NCBI RefSeq assembly: GCF_008630535.1
Contig: NZ_VWPH01000005.1
Location: 372,001 to 436,000, forward strand
Length of the DNA: 64,000 nucleotides
Direction: 5' to 3'
From: Saccharopolyspora hirsuta
Lineage (GTDB): Bacteria; Actinomycetota; Actinomycetes; Mycobacteriales; Pseudonocardiaceae
Of the stretch, positions 1 to 9,304 are shown one piece after another (within the stretch, counting starts at the first letter, position 1; each line of letters starts with the position of its first letter). Position numbers and translations under genes: made by a program. The notes under the pieces were generated by a model. That model worked only from the letters and a program-made list of their open reading frames with translations. It made no database searches and was not told the DNA's origin.

Positions 1-61
1 GCCCGTACTCCCCCAGCGGCTCGACCCCGGCCGCGCCCGCGCGTTGTTGTTCAGCGGTCAT
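1..61 (-). CDS. Partial gene, N-terminus only, product unknown
   Basis: A reverse-strand reading frame opens with ATG at 61 and stays open for 20 codons to the window edge. It begins MTAEQQRAGAAGVEPL. A CAGGAGA ribosome-binding site sits four bases upstream, at 65-71, which supports a real start. No domain can be recognised in so short a piece. The 250 bases between this start and htpG hold its promoter region and the htpG terminator. Confidence 0.5.
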   Translation of the reverse strand, partial: MTAEQQRAGAAGVEPLGEYG

Positions 62-255
62 CACTTCTCCTGGACGGCGACGAAGATCGCCGACGTGCGA
101 ACGCGCGGCGGAACGGGCCGAGATCATCGATGATTCCGGCCACCACCCGCGGGCGGGTGAGCGCCCCGGCTCGGACCTCGCGCCGCGCTCACCCCGGCTC
201 CGGAGAACTCTACGACAACGCCGACGGTGGCGGACCCGCCACGATCCGCGACCGG

Positions 256-290
256 GCCGTGCGCGTTCCGAACCCGGGAACGCGCACGGC
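256..290 (-). terminator. Rho-independent-like terminator of htpG
   Basis: A 13-bp perfect inverted repeat (arms 256-268 and 278-290, core CCGTGCGCGTTC) with a nine-base loop lies 24 bases past the htpG stop. There is no U-tract, as is usual in high-GC actinomycetes. A smaller hairpin (GTGGCG/CGCCAC) lies at 227-242. Confidence 0.7.
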
Positions 291-313
291 TCACACCCGC
301 TGATCGCCGCGGG

Positions 314-2224
314 TTACAGCGTGCTCGCCAGGCGGTCGGCCAGGAGACGCGTGAAGCGGGCCGGGTCCGCGAGCTCGCCGCCCTCCGCGAGGAAGGCCGT
401 GCCGTACAGGAGCTCGACCACTTCGGACAGTTCCGCGTCGTCGCCCCGCTCCTCGTGCGCCTTGCGCAGTCCGGCCACCAGCGGGTGCGCCGGGTTGAGC
501 TCGAGGATCCGCTTGGTGGGCGGCACCTCGTGGCCCATCGCGCGGTAGATCTTCTCCATCGTGGGGGTCAGGTCCGAGGACTCGCCAACCAGGCAGGCCG
601 GGGAGGTGGTCAGGCGCGAGGTCAGCCGCACCTGCCGGACCTCGTCGCCCAGCTTCTCGGTCATCCAGGCCAGCACTGCGGCGAAGTCCTTCTGCTGCTG
701 GTCCCGCTCGCTCTCGGCGCTCTTCTTCTCCTCCTCGGTGTCGAGGTCGAGCTCGCCCTTGGCGATGGACTGCAGCGGCTTGCCGTCGAACTCCGGCACC
801 GCGTCGACCCACATCTCGTCGATGGGGTCGGTGAGCACGAGCACCTCGTAGCCCTTGGCCCGGAACGCCTCCATGTGCGGCGAGCTCTCCACGACCTGCC
901 GCGAGGCGCCGGTCAGGTAGTAGATGTGGCGCTGCCCGTCCTTCATCCGCTCCACGTACTGCCGCAGGGTCGTCAGCTGCTCCGGGTCGTGCGTGGAGGC
1001 GAAGGAGACGACGTCCAGCAGTGCGTCGCGGTTCTCGGGGTCGCTGAGCAGGCCTTCCTTGACCGCTCGGCCGAACTCGTTCCAGAAGGTCCGGTAGCGC
1101 TCGGCGTCGTCGTCCAGCATCGCCTTCACCGCCGAGAGCACCTTCTTGGTCAGGCGGCGGCGCATCAGGCTGATCTGGCGGTCCTGCTGGAGGATCTCCC
1201 GCGACACGTTCAGCGACAGGTCCTGCGCGTCCACGACGCCCTTGACGAACCGGAGGTACTCGGGCAGCAGCGCCTCGCAGTCGTCCATGATGAACACGCG
1301 CTTGACGTAGAGCTGGACGCCGCGGGTGCGCTCGCGGGCGAACAGGTCGGCGGGCGCGTGCGACGGGAGGAACAGCAGCGCCTGGTACTCGAAGGTGCCC
1401 TCCGCCTTGACCTGGACGGTCTCCAGCGGGTCGCGCCAGTCGTGGCTGATGTGCTTGTAGAACTCCCGGTACTCGCCCTCGTCTACCTCGTCCTTGCTGC
1501 GGGCCCAGAGCGCCTTCATCGAGTTGAGGGTCTGGACCTCGCGCTTGGTCCCGCCAGCGCCGTCCGGGCTGTCGACCTCCATCCGGATCGGCCAGGTGAT
1601 GAAGTCGGAGTAGCGCTGGACGATCTGCCGGATCTTCCACTCGTCGGTGTAGTCGAAGAGGTGGTCCTCGGCGTCCTCGGGCTTGAGGTGCAGGGTGACC
1701 GAGGTGCCCTGGGGCGCCTCGGCCACGGTCTCGACGGTGTAGGTCCCGGCACCGGCGGAGCTCCACCGGGTGGCCGTGCTCTCCCCCGCCCGCCGGGTCA
1801 CCAGCGTCACCTCGTCGGCGACCATGAAGCTGGAGTAGAAGCCGACGCCGAACTGCCCGATGAGCTCGTTCGCCGCCGCGTCGCTGGACTCCTTGAGCTT
1901 GCGCAGCAGCTCACCGGTGCCCGACTTCGCGATGGTGCCGATCAGCCCCACCACGTCGTCGCGGGACATCCCGATCCCGTTGTCCCGGACGGTGAGCGTG
2001 CGCTTTTCGCGGTCGACCTCGATCGCGATGTGCAGATCGGAGGTGTCCACCTCGAGGTCCTTGTCCCGGAACGCCTCCAGCCGGAGCTTGTCCAGCGCGT
2101 CCGAGGCGTTGGCGATCAACTCGCGCAGGAAGACGTCCTTGTTCGAGTAGATCGAATGCACCATCAACTGCAGGAGCTGCTGCGCCTCGGCCTGGAACTC
2201 GAGGGTTTCCGCCTGCGTACTCAC
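314..2224 (-). CDS. htpG: Chaperone HtpG (bacterial Hsp90)
   Basis: This is the ATP-dependent Hsp90 chaperone of the cytosol, 636 residues against about 625-650 for the family. The N-terminal GHKL ATPase domain is intact: ELIANASDAL near residues 35-44, then DNGIGM, then GQFGVGFYS. The middle domain has the typical VKRVFIMDD and LNVSREILQ segments. The reading frame extends 25 codons further upstream, but GTG at 2224 is preferred because GGAAAGGGGAAG lies just before it and STQAETLEFQAEA is the normal HtpG N-terminus. A -10-like CATAAT lies about 75 bases upstream. The gene appears monocistronic. Confidence 0.97.
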   Translation of the reverse strand: MSTQAETLEFQAEAQQLLQLMVHSIYSNKDVFLRELIANASDALDKLRLEAFRDKDLEVDTSDLHIAIEVDREKRTLTVRDNGIGMSRDDVVGLIGTIAKSGTGELLRKLKESSDAAANELIGQFGVGFYSSFMVADEVTLVTRRAGESTATRWSSAGAGTYTVETVAEAPQGTSVTLHLKPEDAEDHLFDYTDEWKIRQIVQRYSDFITWPIRMEVDSPDGAGGTKREVQTLNSMKALWARSKDEVDEGEYREFYKHISHDWRDPLETVQVKAEGTFEYQALLFLPSHAPADLFARERTRGVQLYVKRVFIMDDCEALLPEYLRFVKGVVDAQDLSLNVSREILQQDRQISLMRRRLTKKVLSAVKAMLDDDAERYRTFWNEFGRAVKEGLLSDPENRDALLDVVSFASTHDPEQLTTLRQYVERMKDGQRHIYYLTGASRQVVESSPHMEAFRAKGYEVLVLTDPIDEMWVDAVPEFDGKPLQSIAKGELDLDTEEEKKSAESERDQQQKDFAAVLAWMTEKLGDEVRQVRLTSRLTTSPACLVGESSDLTPTMEKIYRAMGHEVPPTKRILELNPAHPLVAGLRKAHEERGDDAELSEVVELLYGTAFLAEGGELADPARFTRLLADRLASTL

Positions 2225-2298
2225 TTGAGCTGCTTCCCCTTTCCCTTCGGGCACTGCGGGCGCGGGTCGAGTCGCAGGAGCGCCCGCGCACCACGCCA

Positions 2299-2304
2299 AT
2301 TATG
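2299..2304 (-). promoter_or_regulatory. Possible -10 element for htpG
   Basis: On the reverse strand these bases read CATAAT, one mismatch from TATAAT, about 75 bases before the htpG start. No convincing -35 box lies 17-18 bases upstream, and no CIRCE or HAIR element was seen. The assignment is weak. Confidence 0.3.
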
Positions 2305-2362
2305 GCCAGCGCGCGGCACGCCCCTGCTGGAACCGGCGGAGGTCCGGGGAACTGCCCCGTTG

Positions 2363-3589
2363 CTACCGGTCCGGATCGCCCCACGTGACCGGCAGTTCGT
2401 GAACGCCGTAGATGTTCATGTCGGTGCGCAGCCGCACCTCGGCGGCCGGGACGGCCAGCCGGAGGGTCGGGAAGCGGCGCAGCAGTCCGGCGAAACCGGC
2501 CCGCATCTCGATGCGGGCCAGCTGCTGGCCGAGGCACTGGTGCACGCCGTGGCCGAAGGCCAGGTGGCCGCGGGCCTTGCGGTGCACGTCCAGGGCGTCG
2601 GGGTTCTCGAAGCGCTCGGGGTCGTGGTTGGCGGCCAGCAGCGAGATGGCGACCGTCGATCCCTCGCGGATCGTCTCCCCGCAGAGCTCGACGTCCTCCG
2701 CGGCGTAGCGGTAGAAGACGTCGGCGACCGACAAGTAGCGCAAGAACTCCTCGACCGCATCGGGCAGCAGGTCCGGGTCGGCGCGCAGTTCCGCCAGCTG
2801 CTCGGGGTGCTCCAGGAGCGCGAAGGTGCCCAGGCCCAGCATGTTGGCGGTCGTCTCGTGCCCCGCGAGCAGCAGCAGGAAGGCGATGCCGACCAGCTCC
2901 TCGACGGCCAGGTCGTCGTCGCGGGCCAGGTCGGACAGGATGTCCTCGCCGGGTTCGGCGCGCTTGCGGGTGACCAGTTCGGCGAGGTAGCCGGACATCG
3001 CGGTGTAGGCGGCCATCTTGTCGTCGAACGAGATGTCCCGGACCATCAGCTTGCTCGAATTGACCTGGAAGGTGTCCCGGTCCGCGTAGGGCACGCCGAG
3101 CATCTCGCAGATCACCAGCGACGGCACCGGCAGCGCGAACTCCTTCACCAGGTCGACCGGCGGCGTGAGCCGCTCCAGCTCGTCCAGCTGCCGCTCGGTG
3201 ATCTCGGCGATGTGCGCTTCGAGCCGCTTCATCCGCTTGACGGTGAAAGCGCCGGTGAGCTTGCGCCGCAGCCGGGTGTGGTCCGGCGGGTCCATCGCGA
3301 TGAACATGCCCGGCTCCGCCGGGGACGGCTCGGTGAAGACCGGCATGCCGGGCGTCTCGTACGGCAGGTGGATGACGCCGAGGTCCTGGCGGGAGCTGAA
3401 CCGGGTGTCGGCCAGGGCCTGGCGGGCCGCGTCGTACCCGGTGATCAGCCAGCCCTCGTGCCCGTCGGGGAAGATCATCGGGCTGACCGGTCGGGACTCG
3501 CGCAGCCGGGAGATCCTGCTCGGCGGGTCGAACGGGCTCGCATCGCGCTCCACCGGCAGGCCGTGCGGAACGGGAACTGCTCCAGTCAT
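2363..3589 (-). CDS. Cytochrome P450 (CYP105/107-like)
   Basis: This 408-residue soluble bacterial P450 has all core motifs: I-helix AGHETT at about 242-247, K-helix EFLR at 281-284, and the heme loop FGHGVHQCLG with cysteine 352. It is a heme monooxygenase of unknown substrate that needs separate redox partners. The frame extends 18 codons upstream of ATG 3589, but AGGGAAG lies seven bases before that ATG. It is divergent from the BTAD regulator at 3728, and three direct repeats sit in the shared promoter region, so it is the likely direct target of that regulator. No ferredoxin gene is adjacent, unlike the second P450 at 10496-11728. Confidence 0.93.
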   Translation of the reverse strand: MTGAVPVPHGLPVERDASPFDPPSRISRLRESRPVSPMIFPDGHEGWLITGYDAARQALADTRFSSRQDLGVIHLPYETPGMPVFTEPSPAEPGMFIAMDPPDHTRLRRKLTGAFTVKRMKRLEAHIAEITERQLDELERLTPPVDLVKEFALPVPSLVICEMLGVPYADRDTFQVNSSKLMVRDISFDDKMAAYTAMSGYLAELVTRKRAEPGEDILSDLARDDDLAVEELVGIAFLLLLAGHETTANMLGLGTFALLEHPEQLAELRADPDLLPDAVEEFLRYLSVADVFYRYAAEDVELCGETIREGSTVAISLLAANHDPERFENPDALDVHRKARGHLAFGHGVHQCLGQQLARIEMRAGFAGLLRRFPTLRLAVPAAEVRLRTDMNIYGVHELPVTWGDPDR

Positions 3590-3637
3590 CGAACTTCCCT
3601 TCGTGGTGGGTGCTGCGACCACCGTCGCCGACGGCGT

Positions 3638-3665
3638 TGACACGCCCCTGACACGGCTCTGACAC
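3638..3665. promoter_or_regulatory. Three TGACAC direct repeats at 11-bp spacing (putative SARP/BTAD operator)
   Basis: TGACAC occurs at 3638, 3649 and 3660, exactly 11 bp apart, so the copies face one side of the helix. SARP/BTAD winged-helix regulators bind direct repeats with 11-bp periodicity near -35 boxes. The array lies 49 bases upstream of the P450 start and 63 bases upstream of the BTAD gene. Function is inferred from spacing and context. Confidence 0.6.
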
Positions 3666-3727
3666 CTCGGGGCGGGCTTGCGTCAACAGCCGGATCTCCG
3701 CCGGTGGACCGTGGCAAAATCGGCCTG

Positions 3728-6700
3728 GTGAAGATCGGGATGCTCGGACCGTTCGAGGTCCGCACGGAGGACGGCGTCCTGGTCGACGTGCCGGGTGCCC
3801 GGTTGCGCGGGCTGCTCGCCGCGCTCGCGCTCGCGCCGGGCCGCGTGGTCCCGAAAGCGGCGCTCGTGGACTGGATCTGGGGCGAGCATCCCCCGGCCGA
3901 AGCGGCGAACGCGTTGCAGCGCCTGGTTTCCCGGCTGCGGAAGGCACTGCCGCCGGGAACGGTGGAGGGGCAGCCGAACGGTTACCGGCTGGCGGTGCCC
4001 CCGGACGCCGTCGACGCCGTGCGGTTCGAGCTCCTCGTCGGTCAGGGCCGCGACGATCCGCAGCGGCTGCGCGAGGCCCTCGCGCTGTGGCGCGGTCCCG
4101 CCCTGCAGGACGTCGAGCTGCCGGACAGCGCAGCACTCGCCTCGGCGAGCACCCGTCTCGAAGGACTTCGCCTCGCTGCCGTGGAGGACCGGTTCGACGC
4201 GGAGGTCGGACTCGGTCGCGAAGCAGAGATGGTCGCGGAGCTGACCGATCTGGTGGCCGCGCACCCGCTGCGGGAACGGCTCGTCGCCGCGCTCATGCGC
4301 GCCCTGGTCTCGACTGGTCGCGACGCGGAAGCGCTGCTGGTCTACGAGCGCACGCGGGAAGCCCTGGCCGATGCGCTGGGCGTCGACCCCTCACCGGAGC
4401 TGTCCGCGTTGCACGGCGCGCTGCTGCGGGGCGAGCTGGGGCGACGCGAGGAGAACCGGAAGACCAACCTGCGCGCCGAGCTGACCAGCTACGTCGGCAA
4501 GGACGCCGACGTAGCCGCGGTCGGTCGGCTCGTCACCGAACACCGGCTCACCACCCTGACCGGGCCGGGCGGCACGGGGAAGACCAGGCTGGCCGCGGAA
4601 ACCGCGCGCACGCTGGTCGACGGCATGCCGGACGGGGCCTGGCTGGTCGAGCTGGCCCCGATCGGCGCGGACGGCGACGTGGCGCATGCGGCGCTCGCCG
4701 CGCTCGGCCTGCGGGACGCGCTGCTCGGCGAGGCGCCGGACGCCGATCCGGTCGAGCGGGTCGTCGCCGCGGTGCGCGAGCGCGAGATGCTGCTGGTCCT
4801 GGACAACTGCGAGCACGTCATCGACTCCGCGGCGAAGTTCGCCCACCGGGTCCTCGGGGAGTGCCCGCGGCTGCGGATCCTCGCCACGAGCCGGGAACCG
4901 CTCGGCATCACCGGCGAGGCGCTGTGGCCGGTCGCGCCGCTGGGTCTGCCCGCGCAGGACGCCGCCCCCGACCGGATCGAGTCCTCCCCCGCCGTCCAGC
5001 TGCTGCGGGACCGGGCCGGTGCGGTGCGCAAGGACCTCGCCAGCGATGCCCGCGCGCTGACGACCATGTCGCGCATCTGCCGCGCGCTGGACGGCATGCC
5101 GCTGGCGATCGAGCTCGCCGCGGCCAGGCTGCGCACCATGTCGCTCGACCAGCTCGCCGACCGGCTCGACGACCGGTTCCGCCTGCTGACCGGGGGCAGC
5201 CGCACCGCGCTGCCCCGGCACCGGACGCTGCGCGCGGTGATCGACTGGAGCTGGGAACTGCTCACCGACGCCGAACGCGCAGTGCTGCGCAGGCTTTCGG
5301 TGTTCTCCGGCGGTGCGAGCCTGGAAGCGGCCGAGCGGGTCTGCGCGGGCGATCCGGTGGAAACCGGGCGAGTTCTCGAGCTGCTGACCGCGCTGGCCGA
5401 GAAGTCGCTGGTGCTGGCCGAAGGCGACCGGGTTCCGCGCTACCGGATGCTCAGCACCATCCAGGAGTACGCCGGGCACCGGCTGGCGGAAGCGGGCGAA
5501 GCGGATCTCGCGCGCCGTGCGCACCTCGCGCACTTCACCGAGCTCTCCCAGGTCTCGGACCCGCACCTGCGCCGGGCCGAGCAGTTGGACTGGCTCGCCG
5601 CGCTCGAGGTCGAGCACGACAACATCGCCGCCGCGATGCGCGGTGCGCTCGCGGCGGGCGATGCGGCCGGGGCGATGCAGCTCGCCGCGGCCGCAAGCTG
5701 GTACTGGTGGCTGGGCGGGCACAAGGCCGAGGGCAGCGAGCTGCTCCTGGCCGCCGCTGCCGTGCCCGGTGAGGTGCCCGACGAGACCCGGGCCGTGGTG
5801 TGCTCGTTCATCGTCAGCTTCGTGACCGCCGGGATGCTGGGTGATCACCACCGGGCGGCGGAGTGGATCAGCGAGGCGCACGAGCTCGGCCAACGCGTTC
5901 CGCACCACCACCCGGCGCTGAGGTTGGTCGCCCCGCTGGAACGTCTGCTGCACGAGCCGGACGCGGCGCTGGTCGCGTTCGAGCCGCTGCTCACCGACGA
6001 GGACCCCTGGGTGCGCGCCCTCGCCCGGCTGCACCTCGGCAAGACCCGGATCATGCTCGGCCACGAGGGCCGGGAGGTGGACGCCCACCTCCAAGCGGCG
6101 CTCACCGAGTTCCGCGCGACCGGCGAGCGGTGGGGGATCTCGTTCGCCCTGACCGAACTGGCGAACCGCATCGCCGCGCGCGGCGAGTTCGCCGCCGCGT
6201 GCGAGCACTATGAGCAGGCCATCGCCGTGGTCACCGAGGTCGGCGCCGTCGACGACGTGGTGCGGATGCGGTCCCGGCAGGCGCAGCTGTACTGGCTGAT
6301 CGGTGATGCGGAGGCCAGCGCGGCCGCGATGGCCGAAGCCGGACGAATCGCAGAAGGAGTTGCCGGGCCGCACGAGCTGGCCGAGCTGGCCCTGGCGCGG
6401 GCCGAGCTCGCGCGCTGGCGCGGCGACGCCGAGCAGGCGCGCCAGCAGCTCGAAGCGGCGACCGCGGTGCTGGGCGCGGAGGCCGAGCGGGCGAACATCG
6501 GCGCGATGCTCCACGACCTGCTCGGCTACCTCACCGACGATCTCGACGAGTCCCGCGAGCACCGCACCGCGGCCTTCCACGCCGCGTCCGAGGCGGGCTA
6601 CGCGCCGCTGATCGCCCAAGCTCTCGTCGGGATCGCGGACCTGGCACTGCGCCGCGAGCAGCACGAGCAGGCCGCGCGACTGCTCGCCGCGAGCACCGGC

Positions 6701-6853
6701 GTGCGCGGTCTGCCGGACCGCGCTCTGCCGGACGAGGCCCGGATCGAGCAGGCCGTGCGGGAGCAGCTCGGCGACGCGCGGTTCACCGAGGTCTCGCGGG
6801 AGGGGGCGCGGGCGAGCTGGCGCGACCTGGCCGCAGCCGCGCTCTCCCGCTGA
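3728..6853 (+). CDS. AfsR/SARP-like regulator: winged helix, BTAD, NB-ARC ATPase, TPR
   Basis: This is a large one-component regulator of 1041 residues. An N-terminal OmpR-type winged helix (about 1-90) is followed by a BTAD domain (about 95-240). A STAND/NB-ARC ATPase follows, with Walker A GGTGKTR near 281-287 and Walker B MLLVLDNCEHV near 355-365. The C-terminal half is rich in alanine/leucine helices typical of TPR repeats. Family members usually activate secondary-metabolite genes, with ATP and the TPR region acting as the sensor. GTG at 3728 is chosen because KIGMLGPFEV is the conserved beginning; GTG 3704 and ATG 3740 are alternatives. It is divergent from a P450, with an 11-bp-periodic repeat array between them, and ends three bases before the convergent methyltransferase. 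Confidence 0.92.
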   Translation: MKIGMLGPFEVRTEDGVLVDVPGARLRGLLAALALAPGRVVPKAALVDWIWGEHPPAEAANALQRLVSRLRKALPPGTVEGQPNGYRLAVPPDAVDAVRFELLVGQGRDDPQRLREALALWRGPALQDVELPDSAALASASTRLEGLRLAAVEDRFDAEVGLGREAEMVAELTDLVAAHPLRERLVAALMRALVSTGRDAEALLVYERTREALADALGVDPSPELSALHGALLRGELGRREENRKTNLRAELTSYVGKDADVAAVGRLVTEHRLTTLTGPGGTGKTRLAAETARTLVDGMPDGAWLVELAPIGADGDVAHAALAALGLRDALLGEAPDADPVERVVAAVREREMLLVLDNCEHVIDSAAKFAHRVLGECPRLRILATSREPLGITGEALWPVAPLGLPAQDAAPDRIESSPAVQLLRDRAGAVRKDLASDARALTTMSRICRALDGMPLAIELAAARLRTMSLDQLADRLDDRFRLLTGGSRTALPRHRTLRAVIDWSWELLTDAERAVLRRLSVFSGGASLEAAERVCAGDPVETGRVLELLTALAEKSLVLAEGDRVPRYRMLSTIQEYAGHRLAEAGEADLARRAHLAHFTELSQVSDPHLRRAEQLDWLAALEVEHDNIAAAMRGALAAGDAAGAMQLAAAASWYWWLGGHKAEGSELLLAAAAVPGEVPDETRAVVCSFIVSFVTAGMLGDHHRAAEWISEAHELGQRVPHHHPALRLVAPLERLLHEPDAALVAFEPLLTDEDPWVRALARLHLGKTRIMLGHEGREVDAHLQAALTEFRATGERWGISFALTELANRIAARGEFAAACEHYEQAIAVVTEVGAVDDVVRMRSRQAQLYWLIGDAEASAAAMAEAGRIAEGVAGPHELAELALARAELARWRGDAEQARQQLEAATAVLGAEAERANIGAMLHDLLGYLTDDLDESREHRTAAFHAASEAGYAPLIAQALVGIADLALRREQHEQAARLLAASTGVRGLPDRALPDEARIEQAVREQLGDARFTEVSREGARASWRDLAAAALSR

Positions 6854-6856
6854 GCT

Positions 6857-7522
6857 TCAGTCCTGGTGGGGGCGGCGGCAGACGTAGATCCGGGCTGGCG
6901 GGACGTTGCGCCACACCGTGTGCGAGGTCAGGACCTCGTCGAAGGTCAGGTCCAGGCGGCGGCGGAACTGGCGGGCGCCGGACATGCCCAGGGCGTGCAC
7001 GTAGGCGAAGGTCGTGAAGGCGCCGCCCGGCGCGAGGACCGTGCCGACCTGGTGCAGGATGTCGCGCTGCAGCGTCGCGGGGAAGATCGACCACGGCAGG
7101 CCGCTGACCACCGCGTCCACCTTGTCCACACCGATCTCGGCGAGCAGCTCGCCCAGCCGGGCCGCGTCGCCCTGGACGACCTCCAGCCACGGCAGCTCGG
7201 CGCGCAAGTACTCGACCATGCCGCTGTCCAGCTCGATGGCCACCTGGCGGCCGCCCGCCGGGAGCCGCTCGGCGATCGCGCCGCTGAGCGCCCCGGTCCC
7301 CGGTCCGAGCTCCACCACCACCGGCGTGCCCGAGGTCGGCACCACGGAGGCCATCTCCCGGGCCAGGTTCGGCGAGCTCGGGGCGACCGCGCCGACCAGG
7401 TTGGGCTTGCGCACCGCGCGCTCGATGAAGGCGCGGTAGTTGGCCAACGTCGATCCGGCACCGGACCGGGGCGGTGCGGCAACGCCCCGCTGCCGACCGC
7501 GGGTCTGTTCGGCTGGAGTCAC
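6857..7522 (-). CDS. Class I SAM-dependent methyltransferase, phospholipid N-methyltransferase-like
   Basis: The 221-residue protein has a Rossmann methyltransferase core. VVELGPGTGALSGAIA (motif I) is followed by VAIELDSGMVEYL (acidic motif II), and VDAVVSGLPWSIFP has an N/SGLPW motif IV. The segment KPNLVGAVAPSSPNLAREM before motif I is characteristic of PmtA-like phospholipid N-methyltransferases and relatives of rRNA adenine dimethylases. GTG 7522 is preferred over the longer frame because AAGGG lies eight bases upstream. A TAGGGT -10-like box lies at 7563-7568 on this strand. Substrate is not proven; a lipid amine or RNA adenine are both possible. Confidence 0.75.
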   Translation of the reverse strand: MTPAEQTRGRQRGVAAPPRSGAGSTLANYRAFIERAVRKPNLVGAVAPSSPNLAREMASVVPTSGTPVVVELGPGTGALSGAIAERLPAGGRQVAIELDSGMVEYLRAELPWLEVVQGDAARLGELLAEIGVDKVDAVVSGLPWSIFPATLQRDILHQVGTVLAPGGAFTTFAYVHALGMSGARQFRRRLDLTFDEVLTSHTVWRNVPPARIYVCRRPHQD

Positions 7523-7833
7523 GGACGCCCTTCCCGGTAGGTGGTTCGGACTGGCTCGGCCCACCCTATCGGGCACTGCGGCGCGGAGGACGACCATGTG
7601 CGGCATCACATGCCGATCACCGCGGCGACCGTCCGCATTCGGACCATTACCGAACGAAAGGACCCACCCCCGGGAAACGGGGAATCAGGGCTTGTCGAAT
7701 GGCGGGAGAAATCCGCGGGAATTGTGTAACGAAAACCGGTCGGCCGACGATGGGAACCGAATGCGCCGACCGCCGGTTCGAAGGAGTACGGGCCCGGGCG
7801 GGAACCGTGCGCCGAGCCCGCGCGCGCGTCCGC
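7523..7833. other. Intergenic region of 311 bases without a gene
   Basis: No credible coding frame is present. It holds a possible reverse -10 TAGGGT (7563-7568) for the methyltransferase, a short hairpin CGGCAT/ATGCCG (7601-7615), and an imperfect inverted repeat AACCGGTCGG/CCGACCGCCGGTT (about 7734-7783). The last could terminate the small membrane gene that ends at 7834. Confidence 0.5.
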
Positions 7834-7983
7834 TCAGGCGATGCGCTCGGCCACCGGGCCGACCGGCTCGATCGCCTGGTCAGGGGTGCCGGGCTGCGGT
7901 CGGTTCACCCACTTGACCATCGCTCCCGCCACCGCCAGCAGAACAACCGCCTCAGCCGCCAGGGCCACCCACACCGTTGTCAC
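7834..7983 (-). CDS. Small single-pass membrane protein (49 aa), unknown function
   Basis: A GTG start at 7983 is preceded by an excellent GGGAGG ribosome-binding site six bases upstream. The 49-residue product has one hydrophobic helix (WVALAAEAVVLLAVAGAMV, about residues 5-23) and then a Pro/Glu-rich tail. The reading frame extends further upstream, but that part is Arg-rich and lacks a start with a Shine-Dalgarno. Many actinomycetes encode such membrane microproteins. No function can be assigned. Confidence 0.6.
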   Translation of the reverse strand: MTTVWVALAAEAVVLLAVAGAMVKWVNRPQPGTPDQAIEPVGPVAERIA

Positions 7984-8248
7984 TTCTTGCCTCCCTTCTG
8001 CGAACCTCCCCGACTTCCGCACGCGCGCGCAGGAGCGCCCGACCGCAACAGCGGGCAGGACGAACGGAAGAAGGTTTGGGGAACCGTGCTTGCAACAACA
8101 ATCGTAGGCCTTTGTTTCGGCCGGATTAAAGGGACCCCGGGGTGTCTTGCGTCTCCCCCTCTTGGCCGTATCCGAGCAATGGCGCGACCGGTGGCGCAGA
8201 CCACTCCGGGGCCGGGAAGAAACCGGCTCCCCGGCTGTTCTGCTGGGT

Positions 8249-9304
8249 GTGCGGCTCATCGACGTCGTGGTGATCGGGGCCGGTCAGGCCGGGCTGACCG
8301 CCGCCCACCACCTGCAGCGGACCGGGGTCGACCACGTCCTGCTCGATCGCGGTGCCGGTCCGGGCGGCGCGTGGCGGAACCGGTGGCCGTCGCTGCGCCT
8401 CGGCGGCGTGCACGGCATCCACCCCCTGCCGGGCGTTGCGATGCCGGAGACCGACGGGGCGCGTCCGGCGTCGGAGGTGGTCTCGGAGTACTTCGGGAGC
8501 TACGAGCGGGAACTCGCGCTGCCGGTGCTGCGCCCCGTGCACGTCCACGCGGTCCGCGACGGCGGCGAGCGGCTGCTGGTGGAGTCCTCGGCGGGGACGT
8601 GGGCGGCGCGCGCCGTGATCAACGCGACCGGCACCTGGGACAACCCGTTCTTGCCGCACTACCCCGGTCGGCGCGAGTTCACCGGCCGCCAGCTGCACAC
8701 CGCTGACTACCGCGGCCCGGAGGAGTTCCGCGGGCAGCACGTGATCGTGGTCGGCGGCGGCATCTCGGCGGTCGAGCACCTGCTGGAGATCTCCGAGGTC
8801 GCGGACACGACGTGGGTGACCCGCCGACCGCCGAAGTTCACCGACGCGATGTTCACCCCGGAGGACGGGCGCGCCGCGGTCGCCGAGGTCGAGCGCCGGG
8901 TCCGCGCGGGCTTGCCGCCCGGCAGCGTGGTCAGCGCGACCGGACTGCCCAACAGCCCCGCGGTGATCGCCGCGCGCGAGCTCGGGGTGCTCGACCGGTT
9001 GCCGATGTTCCAGCGGATCACCGCCGACGGGGTCGTCTGGGCCGACGGCCGCGCGCAGCGCGCCGACGTGATCCTCTGGGCCACCGGGTTCCGGCCCGCC
9101 ATCGCGCACCTCGCACCGCTGAACCTGCGCGCGCCGGGCGGCGGCGTTCAGCTGGACGGCACCCGCGCGGTCGCCGAACCCCGGCTGCACCTGATCGGGT
9201 ACGGGCCGTCGGCGAGCACCATCGGCGCCAACCGCGCCGGTCGGGCCGCGGCGCGCGAGGTGCGCGAGCTGCTCCGGACCGGAGATCAAGAATGCCTTAA
9301 GTGA
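8249..9304 (+). CDS. Flavin-containing monooxygenase / NAD(P)-binding oxidoreductase
   Basis: The 351-residue protein has two dinucleotide-binding folds. GAGQAG lies at the extreme N-terminus (FAD) and GGGISA near residue 170 (NADPH), and the class-typical ATGF motif lies near residue 277. It resembles small FMO or Baeyer-Villiger-like enzymes such as the CzcO/TrkA-like group. GTG 8249 puts the FAD fingerprint six residues in, as expected, although the ribosome-binding site is weak. The frame extends 34 codons upstream without similarity to the fold. It stands alone between the small membrane gene and a convergent methyltransferase, from which a strong hairpin separates it. Confidence 0.82.
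   Translation: MRLIDVVVIGAGQAGLTAAHHLQRTGVDHVLLDRGAGPGGAWRNRWPSLRLGGVHGIHPLPGVAMPETDGARPASEVVSEYFGSYERELALPVLRPVHVHAVRDGGERLLVESSAGTWAARAVINATGTWDNPFLPHYPGRREFTGRQLHTADYRGPEEFRGQHVIVVGGGISAVEHLLEISEVADTTWVTRRPPKFTDAMFTPEDGRAAVAEVERRVRAGLPPGSVVSATGLPNSPAVIAARELGVLDRLPMFQRITADGVVWADGRAQRADVILWATGFRPAIAHLAPLNLRAPGGGVQLDGTRAVAEPRLHLIGYGPSASTIGANRAGRAAAREVRELLRTGDQECLK

Noticed and set aside
227..3640. A 1137-codon open frame on the plus strand
   Set aside because: It is antisense to htpG and the P450, which have full family motifs; long antisense frames are usual at this GC content.
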